A stretch of 8,548 bases of DNA from contig PDOX01000053.1 of NCBI GenBank assembly GCA_002746475.1, positions 1-8,548 on the forward strand. The letters run 5' to 3'. The stretch comes from a candidate division SR1 bacterium (lineage in GTDB: Bacteria; Patescibacteriota; Gracilibacteria; Absconditabacterales; Absconditicoccaceae). The position numbers and the translations under genes are program-made. Positions 1-8,410 of the stretch are shown piece after piece. Every line of letters begins with the position of its first letter. The first letter of the stretch is position 1. The notes beneath the pieces were generated by a model, which made no database searches, had not been told where the DNA came from, and saw nothing but the letters and a program-made list of their open reading frames with translations.

Positions 1-447
1 TTTGTTTTGATATTTGATGATATCATCAAGGATGATAATTCAATGGTCAGCTATTATATCCCTAATTTTCATTAGATAGTTGAGGTATTGGCTTTTCTGA
101 GCATCAATAAATATCATATCTACTTTTTGTGTGATAATTTTTGAAAGAGAAACCGAACTAAAATCTAATAAATAAGACTGAATATTAGCTCCATGTCATG
201 ACTGGGAAAAATGAGATAATCATTGGATATAACTAGGATATGAAATTTCAAATGTAGAAACAACACCATCCCGAGCAGACATTTCTTTTGCAAAAAAAAT
301 ACTACTATACCCCACAGCAGTACCGATTTCCAAAACATGCTGAGGTTTGTGCTTTTGAACAAGAACATGCAAAAACTTTTCTGTTTCTGGACTAATCAAA
401 GGGATAGTAAGTGCTTCGCACTTTTGTCTCAAATTATGTAAAAACAT
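1..447 (-). CDS. Class I SAM-dependent O-methyltransferase, partial (C-terminus beyond window)
   Basis: The frame is open from the ATG at 445-447 to the window edge, giving 149 residues if TGA is read as Gly (residues 76, 84 and 136). Visible family features are the SAM-binding motif VLEIGTAVGYSS near residues 38-49, an acidic motif II residue (FEIS), the post-core motif DMIFIDAQKSQYLNYL from residue 110, and DHGIIILDD near residues 134-142, where the family normally has a Gly-Gly-x-hydrophobic-Asp/Asn stretch. This matches the small O-methyltransferases related to caffeoyl-CoA OMT and bacterial YrrM/TrmR, which move a methyl group from SAM to a hydroxyl; TrmR acts on a wobble uridine of tRNA. 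The substrate here cannot be read from sequence. The family is usually about 200-220 residues, so perhaps 60 are missing. It is divergent from RNase J across 35 bp. No Shine-Dalgarno is visible. Confidence 0.85.
40..42 (-). other. In-frame UGA read as glycine (residue 136 of the O-methyltransferase)
   Basis: The plus-strand triplet tca is TGA on the coding strand. It sits in DHGIIILDD, at one of the conserved glycines that precede the hydrophobic strand and Asp/Asn in this methyltransferase family. The frame continues with family-like sequence after it. Glycine fits this position and tryptophan does not. Confidence 0.8.
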
Positions 448-482
448 TATCGTTTATTTTATACCATAAAAACAAAGAAAAA
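448..482. promoter_or_regulatory. Divergent intergenic region between the O-methyltransferase and RNase J
   Basis: These 35 bp separate two divergent start codons, so both promoters must lie here or reach into the coding ends. On the minus strand TATAAA (plus 458-463) could be a -10 box for the methyltransferase, but no convincing -35 box is present at the right distance. For RNase J, TTATAC around 459-464 is possible but equally weak. Only an A-rich run precedes the RNase J ATG, with no Shine-Dalgarno. The promoter role is inferred from layout. Confidence 0.35.
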
Positions 483-2447
483 ATGTTAGATTCAATTTTA
501 CAATGAAACCTTTCTATTGATTTCAGTGCAAAAAACAACAAAAAAGACAACAAGAAAAAATCAACGAAAGGAAACACAAGAAGGCCAACAAAAAGGCCTA
601 CAAACAAAAGAGCAGACTTAGATTCTGAAGCGTGGCTTCGTCACTTATCTGAAAGCAAATATGCAGATATAGATGATCCTAAAAAATTTATAAAAAAAGG
701 AGAAAAACCAGTAAGAATCGGAAGTTTAATGGGAGCAGAACAGGTAGGACAATGTATGTTCATCGAATATGAAAATGATATGATTTTGATTGATGCAGGA
801 ATGGAATTTGCACCAAAAGAAGCGTTTGGAGCAGACTACATTATTCCAGATATTAGTTATATCAAAAGAAATATCAAAAAATTAAGAGGAATCGTAATTA
901 CCCATGGACACTTGGATCACGTAGGAGCATTGAGAGATATTCTACCAGATTTAGGATATCCAATGATCTATACTACCCCACTTTCACTCGGAATTATTAA
1001 AAAAACTTTTGATGATCCCAAAGATGCTGAAAAAGTGAAATATAAAATCGTAGATCCGGATATTGATATTATCAAATTAGGATGTTTTACCTTGGAATTT
1101 GTACCAGTAAACCATAATATCCCAGAAACTATGGCATTAGCCATTCATACTCCAAAAGGACTAATTTTCGATTCAGCCGATTTCAAAATTGATCATACAC
1201 CTGCTATTGATAGACCAGCAGATCTAGGGAAAATTGCAAGAATTGGAACCGAAGGAGTAGATCTCTATATCGGAGATAGTCTCGGAGCAAACAAAAAATG
1301 ACGGTCACTTTCAGAATTGGAAGTAGGAAATCATCTTGATAGTATTATTAAATCAGTTGAAGGAAGATTAATTATTGCAAGTTTTGCTTCAAATGTCGGA
1401 AGAATTATCCAAATCATCAATAGTGCAGTAAGATATGGTAAGACCGTATTTCTCTCAGGAAGATCTATGGTAAATAACGTAGAAATATGTCAAAAGTTAG
1501 GATATATTAACACTCCCAAAGGATATGTAAGAAAATTATCTTCTGATATTGATAGTTTTGATGATGATAAAGTAGTTGTTCTCTCTACAGGAGCACAAGG
1601 TGAAGAATTTGCTGCCCTAACAAGAATTGCAAGAGGTGAACATAATATTATCCAATTGAGAAAAGGAGATACCATCATGAGATCCGCAACAACAATTCCA
1701 GGAAATGAAGGAGATGTAAACAAGATGCTTAACGATTTGGTAGTAAAAGATATCAATATTATCACGAATGACGATGTTGATATCCATGCCAGTGGACACG
1801 GAAACGAAGAAGACCACAAATTGATGTTAAGTTTATTGAGACCAAAATTCTTTTTCCCATATTTCATGCCAGCGGTAGAAAGATATGCCCATAGAGCATT
1901 AGGACTCAAAATGGGAATCCCTGATAGCCATATCGTGATGCCAGAAAAAAATGGACACATCATAGAAATGTATGATGACGTTGTAATGGTATCAGAGGAA
2001 ACATTGAAATTAGATACCGTTCTAGTTGACGGAAAAGGAAAAGGACATCTTTCAGGAGAATATGTGATCAAAGCGAGAGAAATTATGTCAGGAGATGGAG
2101 TACTTAATCTTATCTTTAAAGTAGACACCAAATCTAAACAACTTGTTGGAAATATCCAAATAGAATCAAGAGGATTTGTCTACTCTTCTGAAGTAAAACA
2201 TATTCATACTAAAGTCGTAGAATTTGCGAGAGCAAAATATAATGAAAATCTTAAAAGATCAAAAGATGTAAAAACAAATCTCAAACAAATCAAAGAATCA
2301 TTAGGAGAATATATCACAAAAATTATTGATAGAACCCCTATGATTGTACCAATGTTTGTATATATCAACAAAGAAACCAAAGAAACTATGACAAAAGATG
2401 ATGCAATCGTAGGAATGACTCTTGAAGAACAAGGATATGATGAATAA
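483..2447 (+). CDS. rnj: Ribonuclease J (metallo-beta-lactamase/beta-CASP RNase)
   Basis: 654 residues with two in-frame UGA glycines (residues 8 and 273). RNase J is an endo- and 5'-3' exoribonuclease for mRNA decay and RNA maturation. In order: a Lys/Arg/Asn-rich, probably disordered extension (about 12-75); the metallo-beta-lactamase core from VRIG, with H141-G-H-L-D-H146, VNH211 and SADF (D233) as metal motifs; GDSLGANKKG with its conserved Gly at UGA 273; the beta-CASP insertion (IASFASNVGRI, LSGRSMVNN, STGAQGEEFAALTRIARG); SGHG (H439); and a C-terminal dimerisation-type domain. The usual PVHGE motif after KFF is PYFMP, so the last metal-ligand His (position 461) is absent. The ATG at 483 is the only good start: the next in-frame ATG, at 729, lies inside the conserved core. 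The extension makes it longer than the usual roughly 555 residues. An intrinsic terminator follows. Confidence 0.95.
1299..1301 (+). other. In-frame UGA read as glycine (residue 273 of RNase J)
   Basis: TGA lies within the motif read as GANKK-G-RSLSE. In RNase J proteins the matching stretch is typically STNAERPG followed by a polar residue and S-E, so the UGA falls on the conserved Gly. Clear RNase J sequence continues in the same frame for nearly 400 residues, which rules out a true stop. This is the best single site for setting the code. Confidence 0.9.
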
Positions 2448-2504
2448 AAAAATAACTACTACTGCATCGTAATAACATATTACCGTAAATATAATAGTAA
2501 TATT

Positions 2505-2529
2505 ATACCCCGCTCCGCGGGGTATTTTT
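2505..2529 (+). terminator. Intrinsic terminator after RNase J
   Basis: A perfect 8-bp stem TACCCCGC / GCGGGGTA (9 bp with the flanking A-T pair) has a 3-nt loop TCC and is followed at once by TTTTT. It is the most GC-rich spot in an AT-rich region and lies about 60 bp after the RNase J stop. It separates RNase J from rsmH. A weaker inverted repeat (ATATTAC / GTAATAT, 2477-2503) lies just upstream. Confidence 0.9.
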
Positions 2530-2532
2530 CAT

Positions 2533-2560
2533 TTGCAGTTAAAACACAAATAAATATAAA
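2533..2560 (+). promoter_or_regulatory. Candidate sigma70-like promoter for rsmH
   Basis: TTGCAG (2533-2538) and TATAAA (2555-2560) are 16 bp apart, directly after the RNase J terminator and about 57 bp before the rsmH ATG. The placement is sensible, but in such AT-rich DNA -10-like hexamers are common, so this remains a candidate. Confidence 0.4.
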
Positions 2561-2617
2561 TGAAGCATTATGAGATGAAATAATATAAAAAAAACTTTAA
2601 TATAAACAGCACAACAC

Positions 2618-3526
2618 ATGCAAACCGAAAACAATATAACCCATGTCCCTGTCTTGTACAACGAAGTGCTTGAACACTGCCCTGAACATGCAAAAATCAT
2701 TGCTGATGGAACCCTAGGCTACGGAGGACATGCTTTAGGATTACTAGAAAAATATCCAACAATAGAACACTACTATGGATTTGATATTGATCCCCATATT
2801 TTTGTAAAAACCACAAAAAAAATACAAGATACCACAGCAACAAAACCAGATCTTGCAAAAAAATTTGAAGGACATAATACATCATACACAAAAATTGCTG
2901 ATACCCTCACAGAAAAACAGAAACAAGCAGACTTTGTCTTGTTAGATCTAGGGGTAAATATGGAACATTTTAAAGATCTTTCCAGAGGTTTTTCTATTCA
3001 AGGAAACGAACAGCTTGATATGAGATTTGATACTAACAACAACCCCCTCACTGCGGAAAAAATCTTGAATAGTTATAACGAACAGCAACTCAGCACAATA
3101 TTTCAAACCTATGCCGATTTCAACGAAAAAAAATCCTGAGAGATTGCAAGAAATATCATCAAACACAGAAACAAAAAAGCTATTACGCATACCCAAGATT
3201 TGAAAGATATCCTCTCAGTATCATGATTAGGCTTCAAGGCAAGTATTATCATCTTCCAAGCCCTGAGAATAGAAACCAACCACGAAATGGACAATCTCCA
3301 CCATGCACTCACAAACATCCCAAAAATCCTTGCAAAAGGAGGAATATTTGCTATCATTACGTTTCATAGTATAGAGGATAGAATTGTAAAATATGCATTT
3401 AAAGACCTTGCAAAAACAGAAGACTTTGAACTCTTACACAAAAAAGCGATCCAACCCCACTATACTGAAATCCAAAGAAATAGAGCTAGCAGAAGTGCTA
3501 AATTAAGATTATTAAAAAAATTATAA
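2618..3526 (+). CDS. rsmH: 16S rRNA (cytosine-1402-N4)-methyltransferase RsmH (MraW)
   Basis: 302 residues with UGA glycines at residues 174 and 203; without recoding it would appear as two fragments. RsmH uses SAM to methylate N4 of C1402 in the 16S rRNA P-site region. Family signatures in order: THVPVLYNEVLEHC at the N-terminus; ADGTLGYGGHALGLL (SAM motif I); GFDIDP (motif II acidic); FVLLDLGVNMEHF and RGFSIQGNEQLDMRFD (central motifs); FQALRIETN; FAIITFHSIEDRIVK; and a basic end NRASRSAKLRLLKK. Length matches the usual roughly 310 residues. The stretch before FQALRI reads FKASIII rather than the usual HPATR-like sequence, a mild divergence. The in-frame TAA at 2603 fixes the start near the ATG at 2618; no Shine-Dalgarno is visible. 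The next gene starts 1 bp after the stop, so they are probably cotranscribed, as in division and cell wall clusters. Confidence 0.95.
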
Positions 3527-3527
3527 C

Positions 3528-3917
3528 ATGAAAAAATTTGTATTTCTACCCAAAAAAATATTTAAAAAAGGATATGCGGCATATAGTAATAAAGCACAAT
3601 TTCATGGGATTCTATGGTCAGATATCATCAAAATTAGTATCGTAAGTATTCGAATAGTATGAGCCATGTATTGTTATCTCAAATTTGTAAATCTCTCATG
3701 AACAAGAGGATTTTTTCTAAAACAAGCAAATAATGAACTTGATGTTGCAAAATTCAATTATGAAATCCTCAAAATCAAACTTCTAGAACACGAAAAAGAA
3801 TCTTGGGATAAACTAAACTTTCCTACAAAAGAAAACCCTATGGAAACAATAGAAATATCAAAAAAAACAAGCACACAGAATGACAATACAACAAACATCA
3901 AAGAAATTAAAGTATAA
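3528..3917 (+). CDS. Small single-pass membrane protein with coiled coil; FtsL/DivIC-like candidate
   Basis: 129 residues with UGA glycines at residues 45 and 58; it is invisible under the standard code. Visible in order: a short basic cytoplasmic N-terminus (residues 1-24, many Lys), a hydrophobic membrane segment (about 29-55, from ILWSDIIKIS to YLKFV), the sequence NLSGTRGFFLKQ, a heptad-like helix (about 64-92, LDVAKFNYEILKIKLLEHEKE), and a polar Ser/Thr/Asn/Lys tail. It starts 1 bp after rsmH. This bitopic layout (basic N-terminus, one membrane span, extracytoplasmic coiled coil) and its place directly after rsmH match FtsL, which bridges division-complex proteins. FtsL is poorly conserved in sequence, so the call rests on architecture and synteny. 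It could instead be a DivIC-type or lineage-specific protein. No further division genes follow. Confidence 0.6.
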
Positions 3918-3919
3918 TA

Positions 3920-5785
3920 TTATCCCTGAGAAGAGGGTTTAGATGATGGATTCTCACGAGAATTTCATGATTGAGTACGTGTAGATGATCATCAGTTCCA
4001 CAGTCAGGTAGTAGAATCATATCATAACATTTCAACCGCTTTTTTTACAGTAATACCACTAGTATTTGGTATAGACGTGTTAGATTTTGAACTTGATAAC
4101 CAACGTTTCATATCAGCAGCAGACATTCATCCTGTATTTAATCATCAATATTTTTCTAAATATTGCATCGCATAAGGATTTTTTACTATAGAATGATTTG
4201 AAGAAAGCTGATTAGTTGAAATTTTCTGCTTTACATATGTTTGTAATTCTGCTCATTTTAATAATGCGCTAGGGTCACTAGAACCAAGTTGATTTTCTAT
4301 AGATTGTTCAGGAGTTTGTACTCAGAAGATTCATCATAATGCATTAGACGGAGCAATTTGTGTCTGATTTACTGAAGCAATTCAAGAATCTTTAAAATTA
4401 TCCCGCATTCTTCCAGCAGCATTCATACCAACGACTCCTTTACCAGGAATTGGAATTACTCAAATATTACCAACAATACTACTTGAAAAGTCTGTAATTC
4501 ACGTCATAGTCTTATCTATCATAGAAAATCCTGTTTTGGTCTGAAACATCATCATGACCATTTTCCACAAAAGAAAAAATGTCAAAAAATACAAAAACAT
4601 ATCAGCAAAAGTATTTTTTACGTTATACATATTTAAAGAAAATACTCCATCGACAGAAATACCAGAATCATATTGTTGGTTTCCCTTTGCAATAGTACTA
4701 ATCCTAAGATTGGTCTGATCATCATAAAATTCTGTCTGATCTGTCATTAAAATCGATCTCACAGAAACAACAAACAATAAAATAGTTCCTAAATATGCAA
4801 CAAGGACTACTGGCATAAAGATCAATTTAAGAATTTTTTTAATATCAATAAAAGATCAAAGACTATCAACATTAAAAATCTTAAGAATAATTAACATAGG
4901 AGAAAGAGGGATAATAACCCACAAAGTAAACACTCTCAGAAAATTAAAAATAAATAAAAATAATAATGAAATACTAAAAAAAACTAATACCAAAGCATTA
5001 AGCGCAAGATTAACCAGCTGATCAGAAAATGTTCCTAAACTATCTTCATGATAGGTCATATTTTGTAATTTCAAGACACCAATTCAAAGAAAAATCAAAG
5101 GTCATGACAGAGAATTATAAGTAGGTAATAAACTATCAATAATACCTTTTCTTTCAGTATCAGTCATAGCAACACGATCAATATTTTTTTTACTAATTCA
5201 TTTAATAGTAGTTTCTTTTCAAAAAATATTATATTGAACTTTTTCTTTTAATATTTGACCAAAAACTTTAGAAGTATCTTTTTCTGTTGTAGGAAGAGAA
5301 GAAATAACTTGAGCAGGTAAAGTTCCTATAGCTGTCGTTAAAACCGTAGAAACATCTAGAACTGCACCAACAACAAACCAACTTGCTTGAATCAATATTC
5401 CAGCAATCAATACTTCTTTTATTACCTTTTTCATTCCTACGATATCTTGCTTGACCAAAACAACAACAACTTTATAAAACAAGAAAAAAACAAGAGCAAA
5501 GTTTGCAATATCTTTCATCAAACTCCACCATGTAATAAAAAATTCATCAAGATGTAAAAAAGAACCATAAATCACACTATTAGTCATAAATTTTCCTGCA
5601 AGATTTGCTAATACTATCCATATCCAAGATAATACACTTACAAGCTCATTCAACCATAAAAAAAGTTTTTTAGTTGAAGCTGCTTGTTCTTGTGCAAAAC
5701 ATACAGACGAAAAAACCGTTCCAACAAGAAAAAGCACAATAAGATACTGAGATAAATATTTCCTATTAAAAAGTTTTTTCATCAT
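3920..5785 (-). CDS. Multi-span membrane protein with signal peptide, VirB6/TrbL-like candidate (downstream paralog)
   Basis: 621 residues with about 20 UGA glycines; stop TAA at 3920-3922. N-terminus: a basic start, a hydrophobic core and a signal-peptidase-like site VCFA|QE after residue 31. Predicted spans near 43-63, 88-111, 122-143, 258-282, 285-303, 319-342 and 397-414, then a polar cytoplasmic tail (about 415-621) containing IPIPGKG from residue 444 and ending rich in Ser/Thr/Asn. Landmarks shared with the upstream gene are YGSFLHLD (73-80), WSLMKDIANF (87-96), AGILIQASW (128-136), GAVLDVSTV (140-148) and the IPI...VGMNA tail motif, so the two are paralogs. In CPR genomes similar proteins with a W-x3-[KR]-D-x2-N span are usually placed near VirB6/TrbL, the polytopic channel subunit of type IV secretion-like systems. 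That function is inferred. Its only Cys (29) is in the signal peptide. Two adjacent ATGs begin the frame; no Shine-Dalgarno. Its stop is 2 bp from the convergent stop of the FtsL-like gene. Confidence 0.7.
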
Positions 5786-5836
5786 GTTTATACTATTATA
5801 TTTTTATAAATTAAACACTTTGTCATTATCATACAA
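5786..5836 (-). promoter_or_regulatory. Intercistronic gap between the two membrane-protein genes, with a possible -10 box
   Basis: 51 bp separate the stop of the upstream paralog from the ATG of the downstream one. No terminator hairpin and no Shine-Dalgarno are seen. On the minus strand TATAAT (plus 5795-5800) lies so near the ATG that transcription from it would give an almost leaderless mRNA. ATGACA further upstream resembles a -35 box but the spacer of about 20 bp is long. Simple read-through from the upstream gene is the plainer reading. Confidence 0.25.
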
Positions 5837-8404
5837 TTATACTGTTCCTAATACAGTTTTTTCGATTCATTCAAGATATTTTTTCTGTTCTTCTATAGAT
5901 TTTTTTCTTCCTTCTAAATCTACAATAATAGTTTGATCAGGAACTTGTTTTGTCTGCTCTGTATTTATGTCTTGACTAACATTTCTCAGATTTTTACTAA
6001 TTTCTTTTTTTATAACCTCAAAATTATCTCTTGTAATTCAAACATTAGAATCAAATCATGTCACACCATTAAATAATTTTGTTTCAATATCCCTGACAAT
6101 TTTTGGAGCAGATTGCCCAATATCTCTATCATAATGATTATCAATCATTGCTTTAACATATTCCGGTTTAACATTTCCATGATCATCAGCAATAATATCG
6201 CCAACAGTTTTTCATGCTATAAGTCCACTAGTAATTTTCTTATGGAAATCTTCCTGAGAAAGCGAAGTATTTTTTCCTATAATTTCTTCCATAAATTTTT
6301 CTTGGAAATCTTTATAAGTATAAATATGATTTGCTTGCATTTCCTTTATATTTGCATCATAGATAGGTCTCAAATCCTGTCCAGTATGATGTGCCCATGC
6401 TAGATTTGATTTCAAACCAGAAGAAAATCAAGAAGTAGTTGGAGTAGATCCCTGACCAAATAACCAAGGATTTGATTGTTTCATCTTATCAATATCTTGT
6501 CTTTCTTTCTCTTGAATTTTACGTTTTATAACATCACCTGACAATATTTCTTTCTTAAATGCATTAAAACCAACACCTCCCCCCATAGGAATAATTGGAA
6601 TGGTTCACATCCATCATTGGGCAGCATTTTGAATAGCTCATCAAATTGACTTACCAATAGTATTAGTCTTCATCGCAGTAAATAATAAAACCCATATAAT
6701 AGCCAAAGCAAACAATTTCTGAATAATATCAAAAAAGATATTTCCCGAAGATCATATATTCCCTCACTTAGCACATATTGATACCAATCATAAAACAGAA
6801 AAAGTTCATCATGGACACTGATGGGTTGTTTCTGTTGTAATTCCTAATGTCTCTTCCACATTTTTTCTCACTTCAAGAGAATCTATAGTACGCATATCTA
6901 TCGCATGCAAAAAGACTATAGACATACTCAAGGTAAATACCATAATAACAGGAGCAAAAATAATACTTAATAAATTCTCCCATTTAAAATGATCATTAAT
7001 AAATTTCCCTCATACCTCAGAATTTCCTTTAAAAAAGATCCATTTCAATATCAAAAACGGTAAAAACATTATTGCCAACCATAATATTCATATTCTGAGA
7101 AATAATACCAAAACCATAGCAAACAAAGGAATAATAAGGAGGATAGAAAATAAAGCTTTCATGAAAAAGATACCAAGACTTCTCGTTTTATGTTCCATTA
7201 TTTGATCATTTTTCAATCCCATATCTGTATAGCCTAACAAACTATAATAAAAAGTGATAAATGGACCAATATGTCACTTTGTACTATCAATTATTGTATC
7301 CAATGTATATCATCAATTTTTCACTTCACCTGTAAAAAAACTATTATTCCTAGGAATCATTCCACAGGTTTCATTTCATCAATCACCACATTTTTTACTC
7401 ACATGGACATTGGCAATAATAGGAACAATAACATCACCCGCATCATTATTGATCAACTCAGACATTATTTTAGGACTTCATTCAATTCTTTTTATAGCAT
7501 TGATATAATCCACTTCTTTTCTTAAATTAAATACTTGTGTAACTTCTTTCCCATCCTTATCCTTTATTTTAGGTAATGTCTTTAACAGTTCTTCTCCAAA
7601 TTCATTAAATCTATACACTTTCTGATTATAGACACACGCATTTTCAAGAAAATCATCTATTTTGGGGTTCCCATCAGGAGCAAATTTTTTCATTCCAATA
7701 ATATAAGGGAAATCCTGATATACAGTAACCATACACTCAGCAAGAATCTTTTTTCAATATTTATAATAAACATAAACACCTCAATCCTTATTCTTATCTG
7801 TTGTGGAAATAATAGAAATATTAGGTTGTAAAATAGGTGTTTGCATAACTGTAGAAGACTTATCAACCATAGTATCTACTCACCATGCTGGTAAACCTCA
7901 CAATCCTAAAATAGAAACTGTAGAAATATCTATAATAGCTCACATCAACCACCAACTCATCTGGATCAATATTCCAGCAACAAGCATTTTTTTTACAACA
8001 GACTGGATCTCAGAGATTTTATTCTCCCACATTCATTTTACAATAAAATATAATGCAATAAAAAATAACGAAAAATTTGCCATATCTTTCATAATACTCC
8101 AAACCTGAAGCAATATTGCATCAAAATGGAATAATGAACCATAAACCAAAGTATTATCAACAGCCAATCCAGATAAAAATAATAATGGCCAAACAATAAG
8201 ATAAAGAAACCTCAAAAGAGTATTCAAATTATTAACAAAATCTTCTGTATTAGCCCCAGAATGATCTATCATAGTTTGCACCTCTTTTTTTTGTCCCTGT
8301 GATAATGATTCTTGTGCATATGCTCCTTGAATAGAAAGTATTCCAAAAATACTTATAAAGCCCGCAATAAATACTCATAAAATAATTTTTATTATTTTTT
8401 CCAT
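5837..8404 (-). CDS. Large multi-span membrane protein with signal peptide, VirB6/TrbL-like candidate (upstream paralog)
   Basis: 855 residues with about 29 UGA glycines; stop TAA at 5837-5839. A signal peptide ends at AYA|QE after residue 30. Predicted spans lie near 63-82, 101-122, 138-158, 413-435, 436-460, 478-501 and 557-578. It shares VYGSLFHFD (87-95), WSIMKDMANF (102-111), AGILIQMSW (143-151), GAIIDISTV (155-163) and IPIIPMGGGVGFNA with the downstream gene. It differs by a polar insertion of about 210 residues (164-375) between spans 3 and 4, predicted extracytoplasmic. Six cysteines (224, 257, 339, 347, 530, 544) all lie in predicted extracytoplasmic loops, suggesting disulfides. The tail (about 580-855) is long, polar and rich in Lys/Glu, probably cytoplasmic. 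A VirB6/TrbL-type channel role is inferred from topology and the W-x3-K-D-x2-N span. The start at 8404 is chosen because the AGGAGGT sits 6 nt upstream; an ATG at 8408-8410 abuts that site and is less likely. Confidence 0.7.
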
Positions 8405-8410
8405 CTTCAT

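Noticed and set aside
729..1301. RNase J as two separate genes or a frameshifted pseudogene split at 1299
   Set aside because: The frame is unchanged across the TGA, the TGA sits on a conserved Gly, and the same pattern occurs in every gene of the window; recoding explains all of them.
1490..2131. 213-codon open frame on the minus strand within RNase J
   Set aside because: It is antisense to a strongly conserved RNase J region, lacks family-like features and is a shadow of the AT-rich codon pattern.
2477..2503. Inverted repeat ATATTAC / GTAATAT before the RNase J terminator
   Set aside because: The stem is 7 bp of mostly A-T pairs with a 13-nt loop; such repeats arise easily by chance in AT-rich DNA, so it is not listed as a feature.
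3923..3940. Possible terminator hairpin between the convergent FtsL-like and membrane genes (CCCT...AGGG)
   Set aside because: The stem is only 4 bp with a short T run, and it lies inside the coding end of the minus-strand gene.
7254..8108. Several 80-100 codon plus-strand frames in the right half
   Set aside because: They overlap the upstream membrane paralog in antisense and have no start context or recognisable domains.
1..8410. UGA as tryptophan (code 4) or selenocysteine
   Set aside because: Trp would replace conserved glycines and create seven Trp-Trp pairs, while UGG is already used normally for Trp. Selenocysteine at about 58 sites, many in tandem, is not plausible.
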